A stretch of DNA of 64,000 nt from the NCBI GenBank assembly GCA_013396755.1, contig VWZF01005933.1, positions 248,001 through 312,000 on the forward strand. Reading direction: 5' to 3'. A program made the translations under genes and the position numbers. Origin of the DNA: Sclerurus mexicanus (taxonomy: Eukaryota; Chordata; Aves; Passeriformes; Furnariidae). How positions within the stretch are numbered: the first letter of the stretch is position 1; each line of letters begins with the position of its first letter. The notes below the pieces were generated by a model. That model ran no database searches, was not told where the DNA came from, and worked only from the letters and a program-made list of their open reading frames with translations. Below are positions 1 to 12,900 of the stretch, one piece after another.

Positions 1-3000
1 ATTCCTGTTCCAACATGACTTGCAGAAGTTGCCTAGAAACCATCTCGCGTCAGCTCACTCATCCAGGACACACAGCTCCCCATATGCAGGCAAAGAGATA
101 AGCTTAACTTCCTTAATTTTTAAAGAAATGCAATTAACTCCCTGCCTTCTCCCTCCCATGGATGTGATATCTGAGAACTCAGGGCAAAAAACCCCAGCAT
201 CACTGAGACAGAAAATTCTGACACATGTATTGCGTGAGGAGTTGTGGATGGAGAAGGTTGTCTTGTGGTGGCAGAGTCAGAGCCACATTTGCCCCCACTA
301 GAAGGTCCAGCAGGCTTCCAGTGGCCCCTTCACTGCTTCAGCTGGCACAAAACCTCCATAGACTTTCACTGAGCTTTACACTTTTGCCTCCCTGCTTGTG
401 AAAATTCCAGTTATTTCCACGGCTGTGTACCCTGTCCAAAATCTCCTCTCGGCTCTCCCTACATCCCATGGCAGTTGTGAGCCACTGCCCTTCTGAAGCC
501 AGCATGAGGGGTACATGTTGGGCAGTCAGCAAATTGATACGGTTTCTTGTGTTTTCCCAGGATAAAATCGCTTTACATGTGATAAATCCAGAGAAGCTGG
601 CAGCACTAAGCACAAATCTGATGGTAGAAACATCCTGTGCAAGCAGAGCTTGGAGGATAAAGGGCTTGTCTGGACACCAGCTGAACCTAGAAGAATTTGG
701 GTTTGGAATCAAAATCCAAAGGATTTATTAGGCTCTCTGACAAAATGCAAAACCAGAAGAATAATTTTGGGTTGACCTGTAGCACTTTATTTGAAAAATA
801 TTTATTTTGGGGTGCCTAGACTTTTCACTTGTAACTTGGGATGCTTTTCAAATGAAAACTGCCGTCTCAGAAAAAAAGTGTTGAAAGGAGTGAAATACTT
901 CTTAAGTTGAAAATTAATGTTTCAACACTGGAGAGAAAAACCAAAAAAGCTCCGTTTGTGGGACTTGAAACAATTAAACACGGATTGGATTTCCCAATGC
1001 TTCTGGTCTTGCCAAAACTGTACTTTCTGGCAAGCTTTGCTTTGCCTTGGCCATTTTTTATGTGTATACAGGTAATAAGGAAAGGTTTTGAGACAAATGT
1101 GAGCACCTGCACAATAGGAGGACCTGTACTGCAACTTCCAAATGTAATTCACTGCCAGCTTTAACCCATTTCTTTGATCAAGTGCTATGGTCAGGAGAAA
1201 AAGGGATCTACGATAGCTGTAACCATTAAGTCGGTGCTTATTTGTGACTCTCAGAAACCACGGGTAGATTTTGAGAATTGCAAGGTAACAATGTCCACTT
1301 GGTTCTCCATGTGCACCCAAAATGAAAAGGGCTGGCTCTCACCAATTCCAGAGTTCATGGGCAGCCCTTCATGAGGGTGGTAGAGGTCTTTCTCAATGAA
1401 TGCTCTAGGGAACATGTTGTATTGTACTCTCTGGGTAAGTCAGAAGAAAAGTAAGGGATTTTTTTTGTACCTTCCATTCCTCTGAGAGTGATAAGGAGCT
1501 ATATGAGTACGTGGCTGAGGACTCTGAGTCTTTATTTGTGGCTACTGATTGTTCCCACCTTTCACAGGGCGACACGTGAGCTCTGGAGAGACACATGAGA
1601 TTATGGTAGAGGTCAGGCAGCAAGACATAGCTGATTGGAAGAGGGATGCTAAATCTGCTCACAGATTTAACTGCACACATTGCTCTTGGCAACCCAAGCC
1701 ATCTTGTAAGTCTTGAACACGGACCCAAGGAAATATTTCTAATAAAGCAACTAATTTCCTGGAAATAAGAGCACATCACAGGCTTTTATCTGAAACTGTG
1801 CAGAATATCATTGTTCAGATGATCTAACAGACTGAAGACAACTTCTAATTGCAGTTACAATGGCACCACTATCACTGAATAAATGCTCAGTTCCTCTGAC
1901 CTCAAGGAACTCAGAGTCTTTTAAGGTGGAGTGTTTATTTCAGAAATTCAAGGATGAAAAGCGTACTGAGGAATATTTGAAAGGAATCTTTGAATGCTGC
2001 TGCAAAAAAGATACAGGTTAAAGCTGATGAAAAATCCTAACTTCCTCCTGCAAAGGAAATTTAAATTTGTAAGGAAATAAAATGATCTGGAGCAGTAAAA
2101 GCTCAAGACTTTTATGGTAGGATGGCTCCAGCATAAGCATATGGTGGACTCTCTTACAGCCACCAGAAGAGAGGTCGTGCAACTCTGGGGCTTAGGTAAC
2201 ATTTGAAAGTCATATAATGAGGTTTTGAATACCAACAGAGCAACACTTTAGGAATCTCTTAACCATCAGGGTAATGCAATAAGTTGCAAAGTCTTTCTAT
2301 TTCACCTCCATGGACAGTTATTTCTGGTGTTCTTGCTTCAGACCATGAATTTGGCAGCAAAGCAAAGCAATGTGAGAGTCCACCTGGCTTAAAACTGTTT
2401 TGCCTTGGTGGCAATCCCAAGCACACCTGGGTAGCTTGAGCAAGACATAAACAAGGTGTTCTGTTTAGTTTTCTTAAATAACTCTGTAGTTAGTGCAGAT
2501 GTGTAAGGTGAGCTGCCTCTGGAGAGAGCTGTCTCAAGGTAAGTCAGAAGGGATTAACTGCCCCTTGGAAATGTCTTGTTCTTCCCACACTGCCCCTAGA
2601 GAAAACTTTGGCAGCAATTTTAGTCTGGGTGCAAGTGGAGCTAATAATCCACAAGGGACTGAGCGCCCCTGGGTTGCCACAGTGCTCTGACCATAGGCCA
2701 CGGCACGTTACCATCCAGGGCTGCCAAAACAGCATTGTTGCCAGCAGCTGGGGCCCAAATTATGAGGCAGCTGTGGAAATGACTGATTAGATGTGTGGAC
2801 CCTCCCAGCAGTCTATAACCTTATATAGACCTATGTAAGCTTTTATAAATCATTACTAGCTTGGCTTAATTACGAGCTAATGTCTTCAAATACAACCTGG
2901 GAACACGAGAGTTTCCTTTTTAACTGTACAAGAATGTTGAACGGGGGACTGGCAGAAGGCAAGTATCATAGAGACTTAGTCTTTATTTTTAACACAAAGC

Positions 3001-4960
3001 ATTGTTGTAAATCTGCTTAAAATTCACTTCACACTCAAAGTGCTGCAAGTTTTCAGAAGTGTGAATGCATTAATCACAGGTAAGGAGGTTGAGTTCCAGT
3101 TTGCAGCAAAAAGAAGGAGCTGGTATCTGAAAATCAAGGTGTGACTGGTACTTCCCCAGTACAAACAGCTGTCCCTTACAGCTGTTTCCTCTGTGTTTTC
3201 AGTTTCCTTCCAGTTATGCTGCCCTATCTGTCCTTGGTTATACAGGCTATGTTATTGTCTCCTGTAGAAGGTAATCGAGTTTACAAGGCAGAGTTAAACC
3301 CTGGTTGAACAAGTTTCTCTTGAGAAGAACCAATAAACAGAAGAGCCACAAAACTAAGATGGGAGGCTAATTGCAGTCACTGAAATTTGGCAGTCTCCTT
3401 TTTCAGAAGGAAAATGCATTATATTCCAGAAATGTAGTAAAAGAACTGCCATTTTGGTTTCACAGTGCTGTGGTGTATTTGTATACCCAGGTCAGGCCTC
3501 TGCTACCAAATCTTTGGATGCCAGGGCTGTTAGGTCATGCTGTTATCATTTCTGAATAAGCAGTCAGCTAATTAAGTTCTTCGGTATAAATTCACATGTG
3601 CCTTTCACCGTGTCTTGCAGCTTCCCCTACAGCAGTAGTTAAAAGTTGTAGTTGCTTTATTCTTTTGTTTTGTTTGCATGGAGCACTCTGGTTACTATCA
3701 AAGGAGTAAAGTTCAGAGAGATCACAGTGCAAAACTCAAGTGCTAAAAATAAATAACAGGTCAAATGTTCAAGATGCGTTTGGGCACAATTTCCACTGAA
3801 GTCAAATGCAGCTCAGCCTCAGTTCTTGAATGTGTTTATCTGCAGGAATGCTTGTATCTGTCTTAGTGACCATAAATGGTGCAGTCAAATATGAGTTAAA
3901 CAAACATTCAGGAATATGCTTCACAAATCTCTGAATAAACACATCCTCCCATGCTGTTTCAGCAGCTGTTTCCTATGTCTCCTAACCACACAAAAGCACC
4001 TGAGTAAGGTTTCTGTCTGCTTGGACTTGGCAGCCTTGCCATAAATCCCTAGCTGTCATTCCTGTGCTGAAAGTTGTCAAGGGGCTGCTGGAGGAAAAAT
4101 TATCCCTAGCTTCAGCCTTGTCTTCTGTCTAGACATATTCTCCTTGCCCGGCATGCTGTGGAAGTGAGGAGGTACGCTGGGGTGTTCACTGATGCTCCAT
4201 CTGGGAACCTCGATAAAAAGAGGATGTCTGAGAGCTGAAACTGAGCTCACAGCCCCTAAGTGCACCAGGGAAGCACAGCACCTGCAGCCTTGGAAGCTGG
4301 GCTGGAAGATAAGTGAATTTTTCCATACACACTGTGTAAGGCTGTTAGCAGCCTCCTCATTACTGGAGATAGTGTAGGTAGTGAAATAAAATGCAGGCAT
4401 CCAGCCTCCAACAAATGGTGGAACAGATCTGTGGATGGCATAAACCGGGGTGGATAGATTGTGGCTGCAGCGTTTGGGAGCAGAGGAGGAGACAGCAAAT
4501 GCACAGCTGTGAACTGAAGCGTGCACTGAGTGAGGTCTGCACTTAGATGAAACATATCCCTTAGCAATATCAGGACTGCTGTTGTGGACTCTAAATGGGT
4601 TCCTGTGATGAGCCCAATCTTTGATGGTATTGGATTAACATCACTGCTCATTCCACCTTATTATGTGTCCTGCAGTACCTGTCATGTCTCTCTGCCATCT
4701 ACAGCAAATAATGACTCCAGCAATTATGAAGGCTTTGTGCGCCTGCAGATCAGAAATACCATCTCGCAAAGGGCAGATTTTCCTCAGCTCAGCACTGAAA
4801 ATTCTTCCTTCACATAGTGATTTGTCCCTTTTTGTGTCCTTTTTCCTCTGCACCCGCTAGTTTGTGAAACAGCAGAAGCTTTACAGAAGAGAAAAAAAAA
4901 GTGAGATAGCTTCATCTCCTATCTTTCCCATTTTTCTACCCATCCCTCCTTTTTTCCTCT
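1..4960. other. Unique noncoding DNA, no gene recognised
   Basis: Open frames in this stretch are short (up to about 149 codons, at 4077-4526 on the minus strand) and overlap open frames in other phases, so none looks coding. A small AT-rich patch at about 2810-2890 has TATA-like and TAATTA-like words. A weak resemblance to the palindromic CCATTGAAGTC repeat described elsewhere occurs near 3791-3808. I see no CR1, SINE or long microsatellite. It could be intergenic or intronic. Confidence 0.6.
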
Positions 4961-5018
4961 GGAGACACAAGAGTTTGGTATCATTCAAGTTCTGTTTCAC
5001 CCGGGGTCTGACCAAAAG

Positions 5019-5053
5019 TTCACTAAAATCAATGGAAAAATTCCTGCAGACTT
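5019..5053. repeat. Relic of a palindromic CCATTGAAGTCAATGG-type repeat
   Basis: The core reads TTCACTAAAATCAATGGAAA and is followed by ATTCCTGCAGACTT. This resembles a degraded form of a widespread sauropsid repeat motif in which CCATTGAAGTCAATGG is nearly self-complementary. The preceding words GGTCTGACCAAAAG also fit what I remember of that family. I cannot name the family securely. The copy is short and old, so the repeat call is an inference from recurrence within this window (also near 5.96, 28.3, 30.4 and 46.0 kb). Confidence 0.4.
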
Positions 5054-5324
5054 TGCTGTTCTCTAGATTGCTTCCAGCCCCCATCTGGCTACAACCCTTT
5101 GACTGTACAGGCATGCAGGGTGGCCGTGGGAGCTCAGAGGGGAGGATTTTCAGCAAAACAGCTCACAAAAGAGAGTCTTGTCTCCCTTTGTGAAGTGTGA
5201 GGCTCTTGAGATTTCCACTTGGTCCAAATCTGCAATTCATCTGCTTTCTCATGCTCACGCTCAGATCGAAACACACCACCAGCTAGGCACAGAGATGAGC
5301 ACGAGGGCGTCAAGAGGAAGTTGT

Positions 5325-5405
5325 TTCTTGCTGTCCCTTTTTTCTCTCCTCTTTCGTTGCTCCCTGGTCCGCCCTCAACCCTCCTTTCCTCACACCTGCC
5401 CATCC
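5325..5405 (+). repeat. Polypyrimidine-rich tract
   Basis: The plus strand is dominated by C and T, with runs such as CCCTTTTTTCTCTCCTCTTTC and later CCCTCCTTTCCTC. It is low-complexity sequence. Two overlapping plus-strand frames (5178-5459 and 5219-5596) cross it and yield Ser/Leu/Pro-rich translations, which is what such tracts produce by chance. Confidence 0.55.
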
Positions 5406-5740
5406 CAGAGGAGCAGCAACCCACTGCCCCATCTCGAGCACCTCCTCCATCTCTGCTGACACCTGAAATGGCTGTTGTGTTTCTGCTTCCTAATGTGACT
5501 GTGAAATCCAAGTCAGAGCTTGCTCTGGCATCCTGTCCAGGTGCACCTCTCATCGTCCCTAAAGTACTGCCTTGCCTTTGCCTGCATCTTCACTAAATGG
5601 TCTTGAAACCACAGATGGAGGCAGAACAACAGGGGCGCATGGGGAAAGGTCTGCTCAGAAAGAAAGCATTGGTGGTAACGCTTTACAGTTGACACACATG
5701 GCTCCGGCATGGGAGCTTTAGTTTGGCGAAAATATGGAAA

Positions 5741-5795
5741 TGATAATAGCACTTTTGATCTTCAAAGGGTTCTTCACTCACTAACTAATGAGTGT
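5741..5795 (-). repeat. MIR-type SINE, 3' tail fragment
   Basis: The plus strand reads ATAGCACTTTTGATCTTCAA followed by AGGGTTCTTCACTCACTAAC. This fits the reverse complement of the amniote MIR tail, which ends with a TTAATGTTTGTAAAGCGCTTTGA-like block and a GATGAAAGGCGCTATA-like block. Only the tail can be matched; the tRNA-like head is not visible. It is a short, diverged copy, so its limits are approximate. Confidence 0.5.
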
Positions 5796-5954
5796 AATGT
5801 TAGGCTTTACAAATTGGTCATACTCTGAAAATACACTTGGTAGCAAAGACCAAGGGTCAAGCTTTCTGCTACTGTAATGCCTTTGAAATGTCGGCGCCAA
5901 TTTTGTGGTGTGAAAATTAAGGACCAAAGTCCGTTCTAAGGCTACAACATCTTG

Positions 5955-6003
5955 TTTAGTCAATGGGAATTGCATGCCTATTAATGAGAGCAGAATCAGA
6001 TCC
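5955..6003. repeat. Relic of a palindromic CCATTGAAGTCAATGG-type repeat
   Basis: The stretch contains TTTAGTCAATGGGAATTGCA, then CCTATTAATGAGAGCAGAATCAGATCC. The pairing of a TCAATGGGA core with an AGAATCAGATCC-type end is the best-preserved instance of this motif in the window. The family is an old amniote interspersed repeat to my reading, but I cannot give it a database name. Confidence 0.5.
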
Positions 6004-6232
6004 TAATTAATTTCAGGCTTGCCACATATATTCTTCCATTTTAATACACGATTACTGGCAACATCTGCCCTCACATGTGAACAGACTTGAGCTTTGAAAT
6101 ATATGAATTGGATATTGGTCCTAATATGAGACTTAATACACCAGCATTTCTCACGGCTTCTGTGGGATCCTTTGCCAGGAGAGGGAGAATGAGCCAAGAG
6201 TACCCAGCCAGTGTCAGCTGTACAGTGTGTAA

Positions 6233-6268
6233 GTGTGTGTACATGTGCACATACCCCAGTACACACAC
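6233..6268. repeat. GT/AC inverted repeat (10-bp perfect arms)
   Basis: The left arm GTGTGTGTAC (6233-6242) and right arm GTACACACAC (6259-6268) are exact reverse complements, separated by 16 bases. The spacer itself contains the palindrome ATGTGCACAT. The structure probably arose from a degenerate GT microsatellite meeting an AC one. It could form a hairpin, but nothing shows a biological role. Confidence 0.7.
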
Positions 6269-6689
6269 AGGGTCAGCTGTAGCTTCCCAAATGCCTTGGG
6301 ATACCCAGGAATGAGCCTGAGATGTTGAGCCCTTGGTTCATCCAGCAGCCAGAAGTCTAAAAAGAGCAAGCTGCACCAGCTTTGTATGGATGTATGTATG
6401 GATGATGTGGCTCCACTTACTCCAGCCAGGATTATAAGAGAAAGGGTCTCAGTCTGAGCATAGCATGTGAAGGGTGGGGGGCTTTCTCCAGGAGCAAGAC
6501 CTGAGTCACAGCCTTTGAAGGTAAATACAAAGTGACCTAATTTTAAAGTTAAAAATTTATTCAGGGTTGAATAATTCAGCTCTGCAAAGCACAGGGTTCC
6601 TGTCTGGTATTAGTGTCAGAGCAAGGTAAAGGCTGGCTCATGGCAAGCAGGTCCGAGATATGCTGTGTTTAAAAGCTGCAGGCACCGAT

Positions 6690-6955
6690 TCCCAATTCTC
6701 TTGGGTGAGAGACAGATCAGCGTTGTGTTTGTGTTTTCAAGATTAAGTATCTCAAATCATAAATGTCAATAGAATTATGAAATACATTGAAAGCTTCCAT
6801 GCTATTTAAAATTAAATAACAATGCTGTATTGCAGCCAAGCCGAGTATTGCCCAGATCCATTGGACCCTTGCAGGAGGCAAAGGAGGCTTTCAATTTCTT
6901 TGTTCAATCACTTCATTAAATTCCAATTCCTCTTAAAAGCTTGGCAGTCCTTATC
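6690..6955. promoter_or_regulatory. AT-rich block, possible conserved noncoding element
   Basis: The block is AT-rich, lacks repeat similarity and has several A/T words of the kind bound by homeodomain and SOX factors, for example CTATTTAAAATTAAATAACA and TTCATTAAATTCCAATTCC. Embedded are TATTGCAGCC and CCAAGCCGAGTATTGCC. Conservation cannot be judged from one genome, so this is only a candidate based on composition and texture. Confidence 0.22.
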
Positions 6956-9900
6956 CTCTCCCACTTACTTCTGATACAAGTCCCCTTTGTCTGCACTCAG
7001 TTTTCTCCTGCTTTCCATGCTTTCCCACCTTCCTATATGGCCAAGCCTCACCGAGCCTCAAGGCAGTGCTCTGGTAAGGACAGTTAAAGGCATTTTTGCT
7101 AGAAATTTGCTTGTCCTGTAGCCACTGCATTAGGCTGGAATGTGTCTGTGTGCAAGCAAGAGAAACACTGCTCCAGCTTTTTGTGGGATTTGTGATGGGA
7201 AGAATGATGAGTGCTGTTAGCCAGCAATGTCTTCGGGGGAGACGAAAGTGTCTTGGCCAGCCCTTGTCCTCGGCAAGGTGCCCCTCTCAATGTGGAAATA
7301 ACCTGAAGTGACAGTCAGGGCAGTCGTGTTGGTGGAGTCACGTGATAAAGATGAAACTTCTCACCTCAGGAATATCATTATTGCACAAGAGGAAAAGCAT
7401 GGCTGAGCTGAGAAATGGCCCATAAAATCCCACCACTATCTGGTGAATATCCCCGCTGCCCTGACCAGGCACCTGTAACATGGTTTCATCCTGTGAGAAA
7501 CACCACTGCAAGGGCCCATGGGCTCTCCAGCTTCAGGATATACCTCTAGCCCATGGCAGGGTACCTTTCTGCCTGTACATTTCCCTCTGGGGACAGGTAT
7601 GGTATTAGTGTGCCCTGTGGTAATAGGGGCACAACCAACAGGCTGCAGCTCAACATGAGCATGCACTTTGATGCATAGGATTCAGCAGCTTTCCTCTCCC
7701 AGGTGCTCAGGGACAGGCAGCAGCAGAAGATGCTGTAGGACAGAGCCACATGAAATAAACCATAGGTCCTGAAGGATGCCATTTGTCTCTTTCTGAAAGT
7801 TCTGTTCACAGATGAAGTTGCCTTATACTTTGACTTGTACTTATAGCTGCCCGTACAGGTAGTGGACTTTACGGCTTCTAATGTGCTTTCATCTCTGCTG
7901 GGCTATCCCACCATCAGGACTGTGGTCCCTGGGCTTATTTTCTTTTATTATCTCTTTCTAGGCTCTTGCTGAGATTTCCTGTCTTCAGGGATCTTGCTTA
8001 GCCTGGATGGATTACTCAAATATTCTTGGTCCACCTCCAATTCCAGCTTTAATTTATCTCTAGCTGTTAGGGTTTCTGACTGGAAAAAGCTACCCCATAG
8101 ATTAGTGAATTCTTCGCGCATGAGGCACAGGAGCTGACATGCAGCAAAAGAGTTGGGATCCCTGTGGGCAAGGCTCACCATTAATACTGCTGCAGAAAGA
8201 GCTTGCTCACAGCATCCGCCTGAAGGGCTCTTTCTACCAGCAGGGATGTCCTCCTAGGAACAAAGAGAGAGTTTTTGCCCATTCCCTGAAACAAGCCAGA
8301 GGGTATAAGCTGTACAGCTCTTCCACACCACCATACCCCATTGAGGAGAAAGGATCGGTGTTGCACCTTGCTTTGGACAGTGTTAGTAAAGAAAGATGTG
8401 GAGAGAGGAAGTTTTGAAATCCTCAGCACACAATGTGAGAGAAAATCTCGTATCACCAGTACAAGGGAGTTTTCTGGACTGGTTCTGAGTGTGCACATCC
8501 TTTTCTATGCCAATCCTTGTTGATTCACTCCTGGGTGCAACTCTTGGGCAAAGACCCTCATGAAAGGCCTGTAGCAACTGGCAAGGGAGGATACCTACAT
8601 TTCTCCTATACAAATCACAACACAAACTGTGGGACTTTCAGCTCTCTTTCTTAAGACAGGTGTTACTAATGGCTCTGGGCAGCAGTTTTGCAATGGCCAG
8701 GGAACTCAGATACCTTAGAAAGGCTGGACGTGAGGCTGACCTGGAAAATTGCTCCCAGGACCAGTGTTTGAGGCATGGGCTTTGTCCAGTTCATGTCTCG
8801 ACATGAATTATTAAACTGGTAGTTCATAAAACCTTGCAGATCACCCAAAGTTTGCCTGTTCAAATGTTTTTCAAAAATTAAAGCTCCATGACTTGGACAC
8901 ATACTGAGATGAAACTGAGGTTTCTACCAAACCTTTCACCACTCCTCATCTGCCCCCACATCTGTCATAAATAAGTTTAAAGTCTTGCCAGTGCCAGACA
9001 AAAAAATAAATATGACATCAGGGGCTCAACATGTTCCTGATACTCTTAAAACTCGATTCCATCATGCCACAGGAGAACATATTTTGTTCATTTATAATGT
9101 GTGGCCCACAAAATACATTTCAGTAGCCTAAATTTGCCCATCAGGGGCCACTAGTGTAAGTAGATCTACCCGAGTCACTGCAGTATTTCCGAGAGGTGAT
9201 GCTTTAGTTCTCTTAGCACGTCTAGAAAAAGACCTTGTGATTCCCCTGCAGGGAGGTTGTGTACGAGCCATACTAACTGCTGAAAGAAGTGGTCCCAGGA
9301 CTGTTCCAATTGGCTGATCTAGTGACATGAAAGTGTTGTCGTTTACACGCTCTGGAGAGATTCAGGATGCAAGGAAGATGGATGGTTATTCTTCTTGTGC
9401 CCGCTTAAACAATATATTTGATCCTGTCACCTGCCCTGTGTGAACTGCCTTCTTTAGAAGTCAGTATTAATGATGTAGATCAAATCTAGATGCTGTCACT
9501 TATCCCACTTGCTCCAACAGCCTTTGTTAAAAAGAAAGAAAGCAGTCTTTTTGACCTTAAAAAGTGGAGGCAATATTACTTTTGTAAAACTGTTAGTAGA
9601 GGTTCTAAGGACTAGAAAACTGCTTCTTTGGAAGCATGTATTAGTAAATGCTACTTGATCACAGGGACACTTGTTTCCTTGGTAGGAGACACAGAAAGCA
9701 GACTTGTCATCATCTTGTATTCCCCATATGTTGGTATCACTTTTTCTCACAGTGAACCTTGCTTCATGGTCTTTAAAGACACTTAAAAAAAGCACTGCTT
9801 TTCTGTACAATGAATGTATATTTAGCAGATAGCGCTCAAGGTCCATTACCAGCTTCCCCCTCGTCTTCCCACAGTCTAGCCCCTCACCATTACTACCCAC

Positions 9901-11685
9901 ATGAATAGTCTCTTCATCAGACTTTCCCAGCTGGAACTGGTGCAGAGGTTTGAATCAAACCTCCAGCTCCTCAGGTGCATAGGCTGTCTAGCCAGTTGTC
10001 AAGGGTCTCTCTAGTGCCAGACCAAGCTCTGCTGAGTGCTTCGTCCTGCTTCCAGCAGTGGCCAGATGTGGATGCCTGGGAAAGCCTTCAAGCATGTCAA
10101 GCATGCATTTCCTTAGAGTGCTCCCGGCCTTCAACTATCGTCAGGAATTTCCTGAATCAAATGCCGTTTCTACGTATTAGTAACACCCAAGGTATTTCTT
10201 GTCTATGAACTTGCCTGCTCTCTCTTTAAATCTGTATTCTAGCTGTTGACCTTAATCACCTATTTCAGCTGTTGGTCCAAACTTTTTATTCTCTCCTCTC
10301 CATCCCCAGCTGGTTGTTGTAACATTTTTCCCCACATCTGTGTCATCAGTTCTCACCACTGTGTAACTTCACAATATCTTTGTCATTTTCAATTGTGCAG
10401 TGATTAAAGGTATGACAATTTTTTAAAAAATCTTTTTAATAGTAGTATGTTCTTAGATTTACTTTTTTTTTTAATTATTAAACTGGAGAGTTTACAGGTT
10501 TAAGTTTAGAAATAATAAAAAAACCCTCTTTAAAGTGGATAAAAAAATTGAATATTGTAACTTCCCTTTCTGTGGGGAAAGGCTGGGACAGTGAATTGTG
10601 CTTGGGAGGGGTAATGTTTTCACCTCAATCAGCAGCAACTGGAACAGTTTGCTCTTAGTCTGCCTGGTTTGCTAAATGTTCAAATACTCTATCAAGAGTG
10701 GAGCTGCCTGAATTTTTCAAATAGTTTTGGCCACCCCGAAAAAGCTTTTTTAATTTTTCTTTTTCTTTTAGTTTATTTCCAGCAAATAAATGATTCACCT
10801 GCCAAAAATACCACAAGCACCTATCACAACACCACTTGCTCCTGGGTGTCTTGGAGTTTCCAGCAGACCTTAGTCTTACAGTGGAGGAGGTGGTGATAAG
10901 TACATTTGTCCAAGCAGGGTGTGCTTCCCACCAGGGCATTGCTGATCAAGGCTGAGCTGCCTCCTTCTGCCTTCCCCAGGGGGAATTAACTCTTCCTTCT
11001 CATGCGGCAACTTGGAGTCCACCACTCTCCACAGAGCTAATAATAACAAGTAGGCACAACTTGCAAACAATCGGGAGGCTGATGTTTGTTTACCTGGGGT
11101 GCTTGCCAAATAGCTACAAACAGACAAGAGGTTTGTTTAAAAAAAGAGCCTTTCTTGCAAACAAAGTGTGAATGTTGAAGGCTGAAATCTCTGAAGTTAT
11201 TTGTGACAAACAACCTGGTCAGTTCCATGAGCCTCTGTCTAAGTCTTGCACAGATGAAGTCACTTCTTTCCGGAGTAAACAGAGCAGCCCAGCACACTCT
11301 CTGCTTACCAGGCTGGAAGAATGAAGTTTTCTGTATTTGCTCTGTCTTAAAAGTATGCTTACCTTATCTGAGCTGACACCTCTCTTGCATTCATGAGCTG
11401 GGAACACACACACAGTCAAGATCTACTCCTCCGGATATGTATCGAAAGCAAAATTAAACCTCATTATTTGCAAATGGAATAATAGGTTTTAACGTGGGAT
11501 CCGGTTTTCAGGAAGCCCTGCCAGGTCTCTGGAACAAAGGCTATGAAGCGAGCCAGACATGGGTGTGCCAGTCTTCTGTAAATAAAAACATGCATGTACA
11601 TAAGTGTGTCTAACAAGTACTCAGACAGAATTAACAGTAACATCCATATCTTGCCAACAAATCTGTTGAGCAGATTAAGTTTGTC

Positions 11686-11711
11686 GGTTTTTTGTTTTTG
11701 TTTTTTTTTTG
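11686..11711 (+). repeat. T/G-rich low-complexity run
   Basis: The plus strand is nearly all T with single or paired G (GGTTTTTTGTTTTTG, then a T run ending in GG). Similar T/G tracts occur at 16878-16916 and 46756-46807. No CR1 or SINE adjoins this one. Confidence 0.7.
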
Positions 11712-12840
11712 GTAGCAATGCCTCAGGCGAAGGTCTGTGTGGCCCAGAGAGGAAAAGCTGAAAATGGTCTACATAAAACTTGTAAGTCACGGCTTATCCA
11801 CCTCCTCTCCCTAGGCAGCCAAAGCCACCAAAGGGCCTTTTGCAAAACCTTCTCCTGATTATTGAATTTGTGCTGGTCCAGGCAGGAAACTAACACTGCC
11901 ATGGGACTTGGGTGGCCTGTTGCTACCAGAGAGGACATTTGCAAAGAACCTGTTGGCAATCCTTCCCTAAAAGCAGGAAAAAAATGTCTGTAGCTTCAAA
12001 TAAATCCGTGAGGCTCCAATCTGCCAGAGGCTGATGCATGATGAGTGTCTAGTCTTGTCAGGTAACATGTTTCTGGCCAGTGTTACCCTCTCTTTAAGCA
12101 TGCAGAGCAGGAAGGGAAGCTCGTTTCTTCACTGCCTGCTAACTCAGTGCGTTGATCGAGAGGACACATAACTGGTTGGTGGAGGGATAACTGTCCCAAG
12201 CTGCTCATTTGGAAAGGTTTAGGAAGATGGCAGAAGTAACTGCTGCTGCACTCTGGTGTCCAGTGTAACTGTGCTGCCTCTTCCCCAAGCCCCCAGGAAC
12301 CACACCTGAGCCGAACCATCGATACGGTCGCCTGGGTACCCAGCCCTGGTGACTCAGCTCATGGGTGTAGTGGTGCCTTGCCCGGGAGATGTCTTATCTC
12401 TCTGCTCTGCAGTTTGCTGTCTGGCTTGCACAACCTACGTGGCTTTGCTGCTCCCAGCAGTGCTCTGCATGCTGTTGGCAGCTGAAAAGCTACCTCGTGT
12501 GTGTCTGTGCGTGCATCAACATACTGACATGTACCAATTGTAAAAGAGGGCTCCTGCAGTTTATGAAGTCCATTGATTGGGAGTTAGGAAATGCTAAGCG
12601 ACTGTTTGTGTCTGGATTCTTCTCCCATTTGCCTCCATCTTGGGCTAAAAATCAGGCAGGGATCCTGTCAAAAAACACAGCACTTCATTGCACGTGTGTA
12701 TGTGGAAGAAAAAGTACTCTGGAAAAGCTGGTATTTCCCAAGTTCCTCCTGCAGTGGAAGGGTTTTGCGTGCAGTTTTCCGATGGCAAAGAGCCCTCAGT
12801 CCAGGCCTGGGAATAACTGCCATGACAAAGCCTTTGTTTC

Positions 12841-12900
12841 TCTGCTTCTGTCCTTTACTTTTTTCCCTCCCCCTTGCTTTCTTCTTCCCTCGGTCCCCAG
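12841..12900 (+). repeat. Polypyrimidine-rich tract
   Basis: Sixty bases dominated by C and T on the plus strand, including TTTTTTCCCTCCCCCTTGC and ending in GGTCCCCAG. It looks like a splice-acceptor polypyrimidine tract followed by CAG. However, no recognisable coding exon follows, so I treat it as low-complexity sequence. Confidence 0.55.
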
